NCBI GenBank assembly: GCA_913056275.1
Contig: CAJXLP010000004.1
Coordinates: 17,349-81,348 of the forward strand
Source: an uncultured Mycoplasmatota bacterium
GTDB lineage: Bacteria; Bacillota_I; Bacilli_A; Izemoplasmatales; Izemoplasmataceae
Length of the DNA stretch: 64,000 nucleotides
Direction of reading: 5' to 3'
Shown here: positions 43,713 through 52,929 of the stretch, piece by piece
How positions within the stretch are numbered: the stretch's first letter is position 1
How the letters are laid out: each line of letters begins with the position of its first letter
Translations under genes and position numbers: made by a program
The notes under the pieces: generated by a model
Told to the model about the DNA's origin: nothing
Seen by the model: only the letters and a program-made list of their open reading frames with translations
Database searches by the model: none

Positions 43713-44747
43713 TTAATATGCCAGAATGGCTACAATACTGATGAGCACGCCAAGTGCATAGAGCAACTTAGAATGTTTAAAGACGACATTTCCATCCATC
43801 CCATCCAACGGAAAAAAAGGAATCAATTGAATGACAATCACCGTAATCAAGAACCCATTGAGGCCTGCGCTAAACGTTTCTGGAAATAGATACGATGCCC
43901 CGATATAAACGGCCACCATCGACATCCAACTGGCAAAACGCGCTTTTCCTGCATACGGTAAAAATTTATCGTCCCTCCAATAATCTTCACGCGGGAGAAA
44001 GTAACCGAACGTCGGCCACCACGATCCAAGTAAAGCCAAAATAACGGCTAAAGGCGTTCCACCTTGGGGGGCATCAAAGCGCACAGGGCCATATTGTCTG
44101 GCAAATGGATAGGCGACGATTATCCGAACAAGGGTCACCGCGGGTACCATGGCCAAAGCGATCCAGAAAAAAGCAACGCCCCGGAGGGAAAAAAGCGAGA
44201 GCGATGCGCCAATCCAAGTGGCAAATCCAAGGGTTTTTAGGATGCTAAATTGTCTGGGATGTATTGGGACATCTTCAAAGCGCTCATCTTTGACCCAGAT
44301 GGAATAATTCGACGCTAAGGAATACAAGAAACGCTCAGTGAAACTTTTAATATGATACCCAAACAATGATTTAAGCACGGTCACTTGTTTGTAGTCTTCT
44401 TTGGCAAACATGTTCCAAGAGGCGGTATTATCATCCCGTACTAAGGCGAACTGACGTGTTAAGCCGCGATCTTTCATGGCGTTAAATCCTGCCTCTGCAA
44501 GTTTTTTTCCAATGCTTAAACCGTGGGCGTCTGGGTCCACAAATATCCATTCTAAGATTCCTTCTTGAGGGGCCACTTCTTTGATGTAGACGGCACCTAG
44601 TACGTCATCGTCCTGCTCAGCGTAAAATCCCCATACATTTTTTTTCGGAAGGATGGTGGTCACGCCTTTTCCAAACGCTTTTATTGCAACCTTAGTGGTC
44701 TTTTTAATCATGCTGGGATCGATTGGGTGAATATTAATTTGGCTCAT
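43713..44747 (-). CDS. GNAT domain fused to a multi-spanning membrane domain
   Basis: A 344-residue protein. Residues 1-125 form a GNAT acetyltransferase domain (LEWIFVDPDAHGLSIGKKLAEAGFNAM carries the acetyl-CoA loop). Residues 170-344 have five or six membrane segments. The end, IPFFPLDGMDG (310-319), resembles the Asp motif of M50 site-2 proteases, but I find no HExxH zinc motif. So the membrane part is either a dead protease relative or another fold. The start at 44747 is preferred because it follows AAGGAGG and overlaps the XRE gene by 14 bases. Function unknown. Confidence 0.78.
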   Translation of the reverse strand: MSQINIHPIDPSMIKKTTKVAIKAFGKGVTTILPKKNVWGFYAEQDDDVLGAVYIKEVAPQEGILEWIFVDPDAHGLSIGKKLAEAGFNAMKDRGLTRQFALVRDDNTASWNMFAKEDYKQVTVLKSLFGYHIKSFTERFLYSLASNYSIWVKDERFEDVPIHPRQFSILKTLGFATWIGASLSLFSLRGVAFFWIALAMVPAVTLVRIIVAYPFARQYGPVRFDAPQGGTPLAVILALLGSWWPTFGYFLPREDYWRDDKFLPYAGKARFASWMSMVAVYIGASYLFPETFSAGLNGFLITVIVIQLIPFFPLDGMDGNVVFKHSKLLYALGVLISIVAILAY

Positions 44748-44964
44748 GCGAAGCCTCCTTTTGAGTAAATAGGTCATCGACGGTCACTTTGAAAATTTCG
44801 GCAATTTTCATCGCTAAGAGTAACGATGGATTATATTTACCTTGCTCGAGATGGGAGATGGTTTCTCGGCGCACACCCACTGCATCTGCAAGATCTTTTT
44901 GTGACATATCAATTGCTTTACGGTATGTGCGAATCGAATTGGAAAGTCTTGGATCACGTCTCAT
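44734..44964 (-). CDS. YozG-like XRE transcriptional regulator
   Basis: A 76-residue helix-turn-helix protein: IRTYRKAIDMSQKDLADAVGVRRETISHLEQGKYNPSLLLAMKIAEIF spans the whole domain (shown by SQKDLADAVGV and ISHLEQGKYNPS). Such small regulators commonly sit next to DUF3796-type membrane genes, as here, and probably control them. It overlaps both neighbours (14 and 4 bases), forming a three-gene unit. Confidence 0.9.
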   Translation of the reverse strand: MRRDPRLSNSIRTYRKAIDMSQKDLADAVGVRRETISHLEQGKYNPSLLLAMKIAEIFKVTVDDLFTQKEASHEPN

Positions 44965-45317
44965 GCGGAAATCCCATCCCGCGAAATATACCCAATTAAA
45001 ATCGCGTTAAATAGCGTGTGAATCAAACCGAAATTTAGCCAAAAACCCATATTTATAAACGGTTCATCAAGATTGGCTAAATAATAAACGCTCACCCAAA
45101 CCATTAAAAATAAGGCATTAACAGCGAGCGTCCAAGTGGCTGATTTAAAGACATATTCCCAAAATAGCTCATCCGGACGAATCCAAAGATACCCCAGATA
45201 AAAGAAATAGGCGAACGAAAACACAACCGTGCTGTCATAGCCATTTCCTACAAACGCTAAAAAGCCAGTAAATCCTAATACTGCTAATACACTCAGACTG
45301 TTAAACGTTGGTTTCAT
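44961..45317 (-). CDS. DUF3796-like membrane protein
   Basis: A 118-residue protein with four hydrophobic segments and the pattern LGFTGFLAFVGNGYDS near the N-terminus and a WIRPDELFWEYV loop, which fit DUF3796-type proteins paired with YozG-like regulators. The function is unknown. It is the first gene of the unit with the XRE regulator and GNAT fusion; its promoter is at 45359. Confidence 0.75.
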   Translation of the reverse strand: MKPTFNSLSVLAVLGFTGFLAFVGNGYDSTVVFSFAYFFYLGYLWIRPDELFWEYVFKSATWTLAVNALFLMVWVSVYYLANLDEPFINMGFWLNFGLIHTLFNAILIGYISRDGISA

Positions 45318-45358
45318 AGTCTCTCCTTTAACTACTTGTTTGCATTTAATTTGTTATA

Positions 45359-45387
45359 ATTATATAACATTTATGCATAAAATAAAA
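45359..45387 (-). promoter_or_regulatory. Promoter of the DUF3796-XRE-GNAT unit
   Basis: On the minus strand TTTTAT (45382-45387) and a perfect TATAAT (45359-45364) are 17 bases apart. The -35 overlaps the T tract of the glgC terminator. Confidence 0.65.
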
Positions 45388-45404
45388 GCCTCAAAATGTG
45401 AGGC
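45379..45404 (-). terminator. glgA-glgC operon terminator
   Basis: On the minus strand GCCTCA and TGAGGC pair, followed by TTTTATTTT. Confidence 0.75.
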
Positions 45405-45419
45405 ATTTACATAAAGAGA

Positions 45420-46652
45420 TTAGTCATTCAAGGTCGAGCCTGCGGCAACCTCGCCTCGAACATGGGTGCCAGGATACACCCGAATATTTCGAGTTAACGT
45501 TGCCCCTTCACCAACCGTAACCCCTTTTGCTAAGACGTTAAGTCCACTGCTTAAAAGATCAGGTTTAGCCATGTTTGGGGTGTAGTCATCACCAACGCCT
45601 ACGCGGGCGTTGGTTTTTACGGTAACATTTTTATCAATGATGGCATGATCAACGATTGCACCAGCTTCGATAACCGTGTCATTTAAAATCACTGAATGAG
45701 ACACGCGGGCGGTCGGGTGAATCACGACACCTGGGGAGATGACACTTTTTTCCACATGGCCCGCAATGATGGACCCATTACTAATGAGGGCTTGTTGAAT
45801 CGAGGCTTTGGAGCCCACTTTAACCGCCGGCAATTCTTGGGAGCGGGTAAAAATTTTCCAATCTGGATCATACATGTCTAAGGGAATCTTATCGACTGTT
45901 TCGGTAAGTTCTAAGTTGGCCTCTAAATACGCATCATACGTGCCGACATCTTTCCAATAATCGGCAAACGTATAGGCTAACAAGCGCTTCTTCTCAGCTA
46001 AAAAGCCAGGAATGATGTGCTTACCAAAATCTAAATCCACTTGATTAAATCGTTCGAGTGCGTCAATCAGGATACTTTTTTTGAACACATATATGCCCAT
46101 CGATGCCAAGTTTGAATCGGCGACTTGGGGTTTTTCTAAAAACGTATGAATGATGCCGTCCGGATGCGTCTCTAAAATCCCAAAGCGTGAAATATCAGCT
46201 TTCGGCACGGGTTGAACGGCCACCGTGACATCCGCACCTTTGGCATGATGCGCTTGAATCATCGTTCGGTAATCCATTTTGTAAATATGGTCGCCCGATA
46301 AAATCAATACGGTGTCTTTGGGTGAGCGTTTCAAGATTTCTAAGTTTTGTTTTAAGGCATCGGCCGTGCCTTTATACCATTCTTTGTGGGGTTGCATGAG
46401 GGATAGTCTGGTATCTCTGCGGTCTAAATCCCACGGTTTCCCAGAACCGATATGTTCGTTCAGTGAAAGGGGTAAATATTGCGTCAAAATGCCAATGTCG
46501 AAAATACCTGAGTTCGTGCAATTGCTGAGTGTGAAGTCGATGATGCGGTATTTTCCGGCAAATGGCACAGCTGGTTTGACGCGTTTTTCACTCAGTAAAT
46601 CCAGCCGTGAGCCACGCCCGCCCGCTAAAATAAATGCTTGGACATCGTTCAT
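45420..46652 (-). CDS. glgC: Glucose-1-phosphate adenylyltransferase
   Basis: Makes ADP-glucose for glycogen synthesis, 410 residues. The nucleotidyltransferase motif AGGRGSRL is near the N-terminus, [23 protein letters not shown] and FLEKP follow, and the C-terminal left-handed beta-helix is visible as repeated V-I-x-x-x-A/G hexapeptides. The start at 46652 overlaps the glgA stop by ATGA and has AGAGGTG; 18 extra codons upstream are glgA in another frame. glgB and glgP are not in the window. Confidence 0.96.
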   Translation of the reverse strand: MNDVQAFILAGGRGSRLDLLSEKRVKPAVPFAGKYRIIDFTLSNCTNSGIFDIGILTQYLPLSLNEHIGSGKPWDLDRRDTRLSLMQPHKEWYKGTADALKQNLEILKRSPKDTVLILSGDHIYKMDYRTMIQAHHAKGADVTVAVQPVPKADISRFGILETHPDGIIHTFLEKPQVADSNLASMGIYVFKKSILIDALERFNQVDLDFGKHIIPGFLAEKKRLLAYTFADYWKDVGTYDAYLEANLELTETVDKIPLDMYDPDWKIFTRSQELPAVKVGSKASIQQALISNGSIIAGHVEKSVISPGVVIHPTARVSHSVILNDTVIEAGAIVDHAIIDKNVTVKTNARVGVGDDYTPNMAKPDLLSSGLNVLAKGVTVGEGATLTRNIRVYPGTHVRGEVAAGSTLND

Positions 46653-48070
46653 CGATTCATCACCTCTTGATACAGATTTAAGTACGCATTCGCCGATTGG
46701 TCCCAACTAAAATCTTGCGACATCGCACGCTGCTGCAGAAGTTTATACGTGTCCGAATCACCGTGCACACTAATCGCTAACAACAATGCCTGTTTCAAAT
46801 CGTCCGGCGTGAACTGATCAAAGCCAAAGCCGGTCCCTTCTAAGGTGTATTCGTTGAATGGCTCGACTGTATCTTTTAAGCCCCCTGTTTTATGGACAAC
46901 CGGTAACGTGCCATAGCGCATGGCAATCAGTTGTGACAAGCCACATGGTTCAAACCGTGAAGGCATCAAAAACAAATCTGCCCCCGCATAAATTTGCCGG
47001 GCTAATCCGTCGGAATACCCGAGGTAAATGCCGAAATGCTCGGAGTTTGCGTCATGAAAATATTGGAATGTGTCTTCGTAATACGGGTCACCGCTGCCGA
47101 GTAATATAAAGTTAATGAGTCCTTTTTCAGCCAAATCGGGGACCACGTCAGCCACCAAAGAGAACCCTTTCGACTCAGTAATCCGTGAGACCATTGCAAC
47201 CAGTGGCAACTGCGGGTTTTTTAAGCCAAACTGTTCCATCAGTGCTTTTTTATTGGCTTTTTTCGCCGATGATACGGTGTCTGTGGTGTAAGGTTTGACG
47301 ATTGCATCATCGGTGGCTGCGTCAAATGTTTCATAATCAAGGCCATTAAGGATGCCACTGAATGATTCTCCGCGGTATTTCAGCACCCCTTGCATGCCGT
47401 AGGCAAAATACGCGTGTTGCAAATTTTCCGTATACGTCGGGGAGACGGTGGTCACGTGATCAGCGGCCATAATGCCCGCTTTTAAAAAGTTTAAAACGTC
47501 ATCGAATTCTAAAATATCGGAATATTCGGTGTCCAAGTGACTCATCAACTCTTTGGAAAAGCGCCCTTGATAGGCAATGTTGTGAATCGTAAAGAGGGTT
47601 GAAAGAGAACTGATTGACCGGTATTTGGCGTCATATTTCACCAAATAGGCAATCAAACCCGTTTGCCAGTCATTCAGATGTAAGACATCTTGCTTTGGCA
47701 ATACATCTTTAATAATCGTCAAAGCCGCATGCGCAAAATACCCATACCGCTCTCCGTCATCATAATCACCGTACAAGTTTGGCCGTAGGCCAAAGTAATA
47801 TTCGTTATCCACCACATAGACATTGACGCCTTGATGCGTGAGCGTTTCAACGCCGAGGTACTTTTTTTCATGGTGGATATTGACGGTAGTTTTTAAGACG
47901 GCTTTTAGCGAATCATTAAAGCCGGTCTTCACTGCTTGGTGCTTCGGGATGATGAGCGATACTTTGTGGCCCTTTTGGACCAGTGCTTTAGGTAAACTTC
48001 CGAGGACATCGGCTAAGCCCCCAGTTTTTGCAAAGGGGGTCGCTTCAGATCCGACAAACGTAATTTTCAT
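46649..48070 (-). CDS. glgA: Glycogen synthase
   Basis: GT5 glycosyltransferase extending alpha-1,4-glucan from ADP-glucose, 473 residues. The N-terminal donor motif KTGGLADV, the HLNDWQTGL stretch and the C-terminal [18 protein letters not shown] loop with the E-x7-type active region are all present. The start at 48070 ([13 protein letters not shown]) has GAGGTG and is preferred over an ATG five codons upstream. It precedes glgC with a 4-base overlap. A TATACT (48088-48093) forms the -10 of its promoter, with a poor -35 in the T tract of the thiT terminator. Confidence 0.96.
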   Translation of the reverse strand: MKITFVGSEATPFAKTGGLADVLGSLPKALVQKGHKVSLIIPKHQAVKTGFNDSLKAVLKTTVNIHHEKKYLGVETLTHQGVNVYVVDNEYYFGLRPNLYGDYDDGERYGYFAHAALTIIKDVLPKQDVLHLNDWQTGLIAYLVKYDAKYRSISSLSTLFTIHNIAYQGRFSKELMSHLDTEYSDILEFDDVLNFLKAGIMAADHVTTVSPTYTENLQHAYFAYGMQGVLKYRGESFSGILNGLDYETFDAATDDAIVKPYTTDTVSSAKKANKKALMEQFGLKNPQLPLVAMVSRITESKGFSLVADVVPDLAEKGLINFILLGSGDPYYEDTFQYFHDANSEHFGIYLGYSDGLARQIYAGADLFLMPSRFEPCGLSQLIAMRYGTLPVVHKTGGLKDTVEPFNEYTLEGTGFGFDQFTPDDLKQALLLAISVHGDSDTYKLLQQRAMSQDFSWDQSANAYLNLYQEVMNR

Positions 48071-48087
48071 ACAGTCACCTCGCATTT

Positions 48088-48093
48088 AGTATA
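48088..48093 (-). promoter_or_regulatory. -10 box of glgA-glgC
   Basis: TATACT on the minus strand, 18 bases before the glgA start; the -35 is only a T run. Confidence 0.5.
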
Positions 48094-48106
48094 ACGCTTT
48101 CATTGC

Positions 48107-48135
48107 GAAAAAAAAAGAAACCCGAAGGTTTCTTT
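48107..48135 (-). terminator. thiT terminator
   Basis: On the minus strand AAAGAAACC and GGTTTCTTT pair around TTCG, followed by a T run. Confidence 0.82.
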
Positions 48136-48167
48136 AGCCGATAATCAAGGATAAATCTTTGCCGGTC

Positions 48168-48725
48168 CTACATCCGGTCTGAGGGGCTATTCAAAGCTTT
48201 CAAACGGTCAAAAAAGAGCGCCCCAACAAGCACCATCAATAAAGCACTTGGCACCATGTAAGAGCCGTTATAAAGCAATGAATAAAGGGCGGCGGGGGTG
48301 CCTTCAGGGGCAAACGCCCCAAACAGTAACACGCCGCTTAGATAGTGCATTAAAAACCGTAAAAAAGAGCCGGCCAAAATGCCGCCCATAAACACGAACA
48401 CATTCTGCTTGTTTGCGGCGAATATAAATCCTGCGGCGCCAGCAAGGCCAAATGCAAATACATAATCGAGAAATAAACTTTGCCAGACCCCATACAGTTG
48501 AAAGCCTGAGAGCATGAGGTTAATGACACCAAACAAGGCGCCACCTAACATGCCAACCCAAGGGCCCTCTTTATACGCTAAGACAAAAATGGGAATTAAT
48601 GATAATGAGATGCGCCCACCTTGAGGCAGGCTTGGTAAAAACATAAATACAACTTCCATCGCCGCCGCTAGGGCGAGGATGATGCCAATAAATGCGATAC
48701 GCTGGGTCGATAATCTTTGGGTCAT
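48168..48725 (-). CDS. thiT: Thiamine ECF transporter S component ThiT
   Basis: Membrane substrate-binding component for thiamine of an energy-coupling-factor importer, 185 residues with six hydrophobic segments. The pattern LPQGGRISLSLIPIFVLAYKEGPWVG and a YSLLYNGSYMVPSALLM end match ThiT. The shared EcfA/EcfT parts are not in the window. The TPP riboswitch directly upstream confirms the substrate. Start 48725 follows AAGGAG. The gene is monocistronic. Confidence 0.95.
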   Translation of the reverse strand: MTQRLSTQRIAFIGIILALAAAMEVVFMFLPSLPQGGRISLSLIPIFVLAYKEGPWVGMLGGALFGVINLMLSGFQLYGVWQSLFLDYVFAFGLAGAAGFIFAANKQNVFVFMGGILAGSFLRFLMHYLSGVLLFGAFAPEGTPAALYSLLYNGSYMVPSALLMVLVGALFFDRLKALNSPSDRM

Positions 48726-48742
48726 ATAATCACTCCTTTAAT

Positions 48743-48764
48743 AAAAAAGTCCTCGCACGAGGAC
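48743..48764 (-). terminator. Expression-platform terminator of the TPP riboswitch
   Basis: On the minus strand GTCCTCG and CGAGGAC pair with a two-base loop plus six T, between aptamer and thiT. TPP binding would favour it. Confidence 0.85.
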
Positions 48765-48777
48765 AAATGTATTAAAG

Positions 48778-48866
48778 ATTCATCCTACGCTGGCATTATC
48801 CAGATCAGGTTAGGTCTGTTCTAGTAACAAGAACACTCTCAGCCTAGTTCTCTAAGCTCCCCTGAT
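48778..48866 (-). promoter_or_regulatory. TPP riboswitch (THI box)
   Basis: The minus strand reads GGGGAGC, then CTGAGAGTG, and later CTGATCTGGATAATGCCAGC and GTAGG, the conserved pyrimidine- and pyrophosphate-sensor parts of the TPP aptamer. A terminator and thiT follow, so thiamine uptake is switched off when TPP is plentiful. Confidence 0.97.
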
Positions 48867-48899
48867 TTATCGGTAACTTTATGGTATCACACTGCGGGC

Positions 48900-50186
48900 T
48901 TAAAGCCCAATTTTTTTCACGATTAACGGTGGATTTTCGACAGCCTTTTCGCCCAGTGTAATGGCCTTTAAAACCGCTGAGTCATCAGCGACCGTGCGGC
49001 TGTAAATTTCGGCCATGACCTCACCCTTTTGCACGGAGTCGCCAATTTTTTTGAATATTTTTAACCCTACCATGGGATCAATGACGTCATCTTTTTTCGC
49101 GCGGCCTGCTCCTAAATGCATCGCGGCCAGTCCCAAATCGAGGGCCGCCATCGATTGGACGGTACCACTGTGTGGGGCTTTCACGCGTACTGGGGCCAAG
49201 GAATCGGTGTGTAAAAAGGCCTCCAAATCACCACCTTGGGCCTTGATAAATGCCTCAAACCGGGCGTATGCTTGCCCGTTATCAAGCGCAGTTTGCGCGG
49301 CGTTTTGGGCCACTTCGTAGGTGGGATATAACGCTGCTTGATAGGTAATGGCTGCGGCTAAGTCAATAATTAAGTGGCGGAAATCAGCCGGGCCTTGGCC
49401 GTTTAATGCGTCGATCGCTTCCAGCACCTCTAAGCGGTTACCAATGGCTTCTCCGAGCGGTTCGTTCATGTTGGTTAAAAATGCGGTCACTTTTTTTCCG
49501 TACTGCTCTCCGATTTTCACCATGACGCGCGCGAGCGCTTCCGCTTCACTCGCATCTTTCATAAACGCTCCGTCGCCCACTTTGACGTCTAAGACAATGA
49601 CGTCGGCGCCTGCTGCAAGTTTTTTAGCCATGATGCTTGAGGCAATGAGAGGAATGGAAGGTACCGTTCCGGTCACATCTCTTAGGGCATACAAAATCTT
49701 ATCGGCGGGAGCGACGTCGGCGGTTTGCCCAGCGACTGCGCAGCCAATGGTGTTGACTTGGGATATAAAAGCACCGGATGAAAGCCCGGTGTTAAACCCC
49801 GGAATGCTTTCTAGTTTATCGATGGTGCCTCCCGTATGACCGAGTCCTCGGCCTGAGAGTTTCGCCATTTTACCGCCCATACTCGCAACGAGTGGGGCGA
49901 GTGCAATGGTCGTTTTATCGCCGACACCGCCGGTGGAATGCTTATCCACTTTAATCCCATCGATGCTCGATAGGTCGATTTGTTCACCGCTTTCTAACAT
50001 CGCTTTGGTCAGATAAAAGGCTTCTTCTTCGTTCATCGACTGAAAATAGACGGCCATTAACCACGCACTGATTTGATAATCGGGAATGGCTTGGTGGGTC
50101 AAGCCCTCAATGATAAATTTAATTTCAGCCTCAGTATGGGGATGTCCGTCTCGTTTTTTGGCGATCAGTTCAACCATTCTAAACAT
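48900..50186 (-). CDS. pdp: Pyrimidine-nucleoside phosphorylase
   Basis: Splits uridine, thymidine and deoxyuridine with phosphate, 428 residues. It starts MFRMVELIAKKRDG like Bacillus Pdp and has the signature KHSTGGVGDKTTIAL and the SGRGLGHTGGTIDKLE phosphate-binding region. The start at 50186 lies seven bases after GGAG; an ATG two codons earlier overlaps the plsC stop but would be one base from the ribosome site. It is the last gene of thyA-folA-plsC-pdp. Its products feed DeoC and the pyrimidine pool. Confidence 0.95.
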   Translation of the reverse strand: MFRMVELIAKKRDGHPHTEAEIKFIIEGLTHQAIPDYQISAWLMAVYFQSMNEEEAFYLTKAMLESGEQIDLSSIDGIKVDKHSTGGVGDKTTIALAPLVASMGGKMAKLSGRGLGHTGGTIDKLESIPGFNTGLSSGAFISQVNTIGCAVAGQTADVAPADKILYALRDVTGTVPSIPLIASSIMAKKLAAGADVIVLDVKVGDGAFMKDASEAEALARVMVKIGEQYGKKVTAFLTNMNEPLGEAIGNRLEVLEAIDALNGQGPADFRHLIIDLAAAITYQAALYPTYEVAQNAAQTALDNGQAYARFEAFIKAQGGDLEAFLHTDSLAPVRVKAPHSGTVQSMAALDLGLAAMHLGAGRAKKDDVIDPMVGLKIFKKIGDSVQKGEVMAEIYSRTVADDSAVLKAITLGEKAVENPPLIVKKIGL

Positions 50187-50188
50187 TG

Positions 50189-51004
50189 TCATACTCCTCG
50201 TGAGTGAAAGTCATCAAGCTTCTCTTGAATCATCGTTCTTACCCGATCAGAGAGTTCTTTGGATGTCATCTGTTTGACGTCATCACCGGGAATGATCGGA
50301 TAATAGTGCACGTAAATGTGTTGCTTTTTAAAAGGCCACTTTTTCCAGGCGTAAATGGTGTTATAAATCACACCGACTAAGACCGGAGCCCCCGGTTTAA
50401 TGGCGAGTTTTAAGGCGCCTGGCTTAAACGGAATCATGCTGTTTTTTTTGGAACGCGTTCCTTCTGGGTAAATGCCCACAGAAATGCCTGATTCGTATAT
50501 CTTAATGCCTTCGATTAGTGCTTTAATCGCTTCTCGGTCATTTTCTCGGTGCATCGGAACATGGCCCATCAAGCGGGCAATGGGACCGATGATAATCCAC
50601 TTAAAAATGACTTCTTTAGCGATGAAAACGAGGGGGTTGGGTAAAAGCACTTTATGGACAATCGTGTCATAGTTTGACTGGTGATTGGCCACAAAGACAA
50701 ACGGAATGTCGGTGGGTAAATGCGTTAATCCACTGGCGTGGACATGAAACCTCAGTAAGCGAATGGCGAGCACTAAGAAGCTGTCTAAAAACGTGTGGTG
50801 GCGAATATTTTCGCGTTCAATCCCCGGACGAAAGACTCCGTAAAAATGCAGCCACACCGCAAAAATCCCAATGCTTAATGCTAAGCCAAGCGGGATGCCA
50901 ATGATTCCCCCAGCGATGGCCCAGTAGACATTAATGAGCGACATCGACAAGGTGATCAACACCACAATGGCCAACCAAGTAATAAAAAACAAGACACTAA
51001 TCAT
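50189..51004 (-). CDS. plsC: 1-acyl-sn-glycerol-3-phosphate acyltransferase, PlsC family
   Basis: Membrane enzyme that acylates lysophosphatidic acid in phospholipid synthesis, 271 residues. Two N-terminal hydrophobic segments precede the acyltransferase motifs: NHQSNYD (the N/H-x4-D motif, here HQSNYD), GHVPMHREND, and YPEGTRSK. The start at 51004 (MISVLFF) follows AAGGA; the longer frame upstream is folA in another frame. It overlaps folA by 8 bases and is followed by pdp. Confidence 0.93.
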   Translation of the reverse strand: MISVLFFITWLAIVVLITLSMSLINVYWAIAGGIIGIPLGLALSIGIFAVWLHFYGVFRPGIERENIRHHTFLDSFLVLAIRLLRFHVHASGLTHLPTDIPFVFVANHQSNYDTIVHKVLLPNPLVFIAKEVIFKWIIIGPIARLMGHVPMHRENDREAIKALIEGIKIYESGISVGIYPEGTRSKKNSMIPFKPGALKLAIKPGAPVLVGVIYNTIYAWKKWPFKKQHIYVHYYPIIPGDDVKQMTSKELSDRVRTMIQEKLDDFHSRGV

Positions 51005-51467
51005 GGGAAATCCTTTCATACACCACAAACCGTAACGGCCCACGTGTGTGGTCTTTAATGACGGTAAAGGCGGTTTTATCCCACTCGGGAAAAAAGGTAT
51101 CTCCTTGATACGCATGGTCGATGTATGTAATGTACAAGCGATCAGCGTACGGAAGGGTCGATGCGTAAATGGTCGCGCCACCGATGACAAATACGGAGGC
51201 GTTTAAAGCGTCTAGATAGGCATCTAAATCTCGGACAATCTCAACACGGTCATCGTCCAAGGTGTTTGACACGACAATATTGGTCCGGCTTGGCAAGGGT
51301 TTCCCCAAACTTTTTAAAATCGACTCATAAGTCACCCGGCCCATCAAGACGGGATGATTGAGTGTTGTTTCTTTAAAATACTTGAGATCTTCTTTGTAAT
51401 GCCATGGCAATGTCCCGTTATGCCCAATGACCCCGTTTTGATCCATCGCGACAATTAAAGCAATCAT
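50997..51467 (-). CDS. folA: Dihydrofolate reductase
   Basis: Reduces dihydrofolate to tetrahydrofolate with NADPH, 156 residues. Motifs are [24 protein letters not shown] (shown by NGVIGHNGTLPW), LMGRVTYESI and VIGGATIY, all in the expected places. The start shares one base with the thyA stop. It regenerates the folate oxidised by ThyA, so the pairing is functional. Confidence 0.96.
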   Translation of the reverse strand: MIALIVAMDQNGVIGHNGTLPWHYKEDLKYFKETTLNHPVLMGRVTYESILKSLGKPLPSRTNIVVSNTLDDDRVEIVRDLDAYLDALNASVFVIGGATIYASTLPYADRLYITYIDHAYQGDTFFPEWDKTAFTVIKDHTRGPLRFVVYERISHD

Positions 51468-52345
51468 TAAACGCTGACTTTCGCTTTAATGGCGGGGTGA
51501 GGGTCGTAATTTTCCAGTGTAAAATCGGCCATCGTGAAGTCACGGATGTCGGCTATGGCTGGGTTAAGCGCTAACGTGGGAAGGGGTCTGGATTCACGCG
51601 TTAAAAGCGTATGAACGGCCTCCATATGATCGTTATAAATGTGGCCGTCACCAATCGTATGAATGAATGTATCGGGTGTCAGATGGGTCACTTGAGCGAC
51701 CATCATTAAGAGCGCACTGTAAGAGGCAATGTTAAATGGGACCCCTAAAAAGGCGTCGGCGCTTCGTTGATACATTTGCAAGGAAAGCTTGCCCTCACTC
51801 ACGTAAAATTGAAACATCATGTGGCACGGAGGAAGTGCCATTTGATCAATCAGCGGCGGATTCCAGGCATTGACGATGAGTCGCCTTGAATCCGGGGTGT
51901 GCTTAATCGCTTCAATAACATCAAGCAATTGATCCACCGTTTTTTCACGCCCTTCAAAAGCGCGCCATTGCTTGCCATAGACTGGTCCAAGTTCTCCGTA
52001 CTGTGCGGCAAATGCATCATCAGTTTTAATCTTCTCAACAAACTCTTGCATGGTTTCGCCCGCATAGTCTGCGCTCTGTTGGAAACTTTGATAGGGCCAC
52101 TCATTCCATATCCGGACGCCATTTTTCACCAACGGTTGAATGTTGGTAGACCCTTCAATAAACCATAACAGTTCGTGAATGATGCTTTTAAAATGGGTTT
52201 TCTTCGTCGTTAATAAAGGGAACCCATCGGCCAGATCATAGCGCATCTGAGCACCAAAAATCGACCGCGTTCCAGTGCCGGTGCGGTCGGTCTTTGGGGT
52301 CCCGTGATCCAATATGTTTTGTAAAAATTGATGATACTGTTTCAT
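51467..52345 (-). CDS. thyA: Thymidylate synthase
   Basis: Methylates dUMP to dTMP using methylene-tetrahydrofolate, 292 residues. The catalytic cysteine is in [12 protein letters not shown], with [16 protein letters not shown] and the FEGRE insert region present. The insert around residues 90-120 is somewhat longer than in E. coli, as in some lactobacilli. First gene of the thyA-folA-plsC-pdp unit. A perfect 6-4-6 inverted repeat overlaps its -10 box. Confidence 0.97.
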   Translation of the reverse strand: MKQYHQFLQNILDHGTPKTDRTGTGTRSIFGAQMRYDLADGFPLLTTKKTHFKSIIHELLWFIEGSTNIQPLVKNGVRIWNEWPYQSFQQSADYAGETMQEFVEKIKTDDAFAAQYGELGPVYGKQWRAFEGREKTVDQLLDVIEAIKHTPDSRRLIVNAWNPPLIDQMALPPCHMMFQFYVSEGKLSLQMYQRSADAFLGVPFNIASYSALLMMVAQVTHLTPDTFIHTIGDGHIYNDHMEAVHTLLTRESRPLPTLALNPAIADIRDFTMADFTLENYDPHPAIKAKVSV

Positions 52346-52356
52346 TGTTTCACCTC

Positions 52357-52372
52357 GTGCTAATTATAGCAC
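52357..52372. promoter_or_regulatory. Palindrome over the thyA extended -10 promoter
   Basis: GTGCTA-ATTA-TAGCAC is a perfect inverted repeat. On the minus strand it contains TGC-TATAAT (extended -10, 52363-52371). It may be an operator or just an AT-rich -10 coincidence. Confidence 0.5.
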
Positions 52373-52385
52373 AGTCACGAGGGAT

Positions 52386-52739
52386 TTAGGCAGTCGCTTC
52401 CGCCTTTTTTGACTCATTTTCCAGTTTAATAAAGCTCATTCGCTCGGCAATAATCTCGGGATATGAGAAGCTTTTTTCATCCTCGTAATGAAACGTTTTT
52501 TGCGCGACCCGTCCGCGGACGCCAATGATTGAGCCTTTCTTGCAGTAATTGACGGCATTTTCTGCGATCCCGCGCCACAGCGTGACGCGAATAAAGTCAG
52601 AATCGTACGTGTGTGTTTCACTGTTTTTAAAGGGCCGCTTCAACGCGAGCATTAAGGTGGATACGCTTTCCCCTGTATCGATTTTACGAAGCTCTGGTTC
52701 AAAGACCACGCGGCCGACTAATGTGACATGATTTACCAT
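52386..52739 (-). CDS. Single-stranded DNA-binding protein, short form
   Basis: An OB-fold SSB of 117 residues: MVNHVTLVGRVVFEPELRK, then FIRVTLWRGIAENAVNYCKKGS and GRVAQKTFHYEDEKSFSYPEIIAE. It lacks the acidic DDDIPF-type tail that recruits partners to replicative SSB, and ends in KKAEATA. So it resembles SsbB (YwpH), the short paralogue linked to natural transformation, or a plasmid/phage-type SSB. It lies just before thyA. No rpsF/rpsR neighbours are present, which also argues against the main ssb. Confidence 0.9.
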   Translation of the reverse strand: MVNHVTLVGRVVFEPELRKIDTGESVSTLMLALKRPFKNSETHTYDSDFIRVTLWRGIAENAVNYCKKGSIIGVRGRVAQKTFHYEDEKSFSYPEIIAERMSFIKLENESKKAEATA

Positions 52740-52853
52740 TGTTGCCTCCTTTTTGCTTACAGTCTACCAAAGCATGGTAAGCCCCCCAAATCGTATAAAA
52801 CGGCGTTTTTTCAAAGACCTTTAAAAGAGTCCGCGACGCGCGGCGTCAACCAT

Positions 52854-52882
52854 AAAAAAACCGCCTGCATTTTCGCAAGCGG
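52854..52882 (-). terminator. Terminator after lemA
   Basis: On the minus strand CCGCTTGC and GCAGGCGG pair, followed by seven T. Confidence 0.85.
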
Positions 52883-52929
52883 TAAGAGTTTGACGTGAGA
52901 GCGCCGAGTTATATAAATCGACATTTTTT

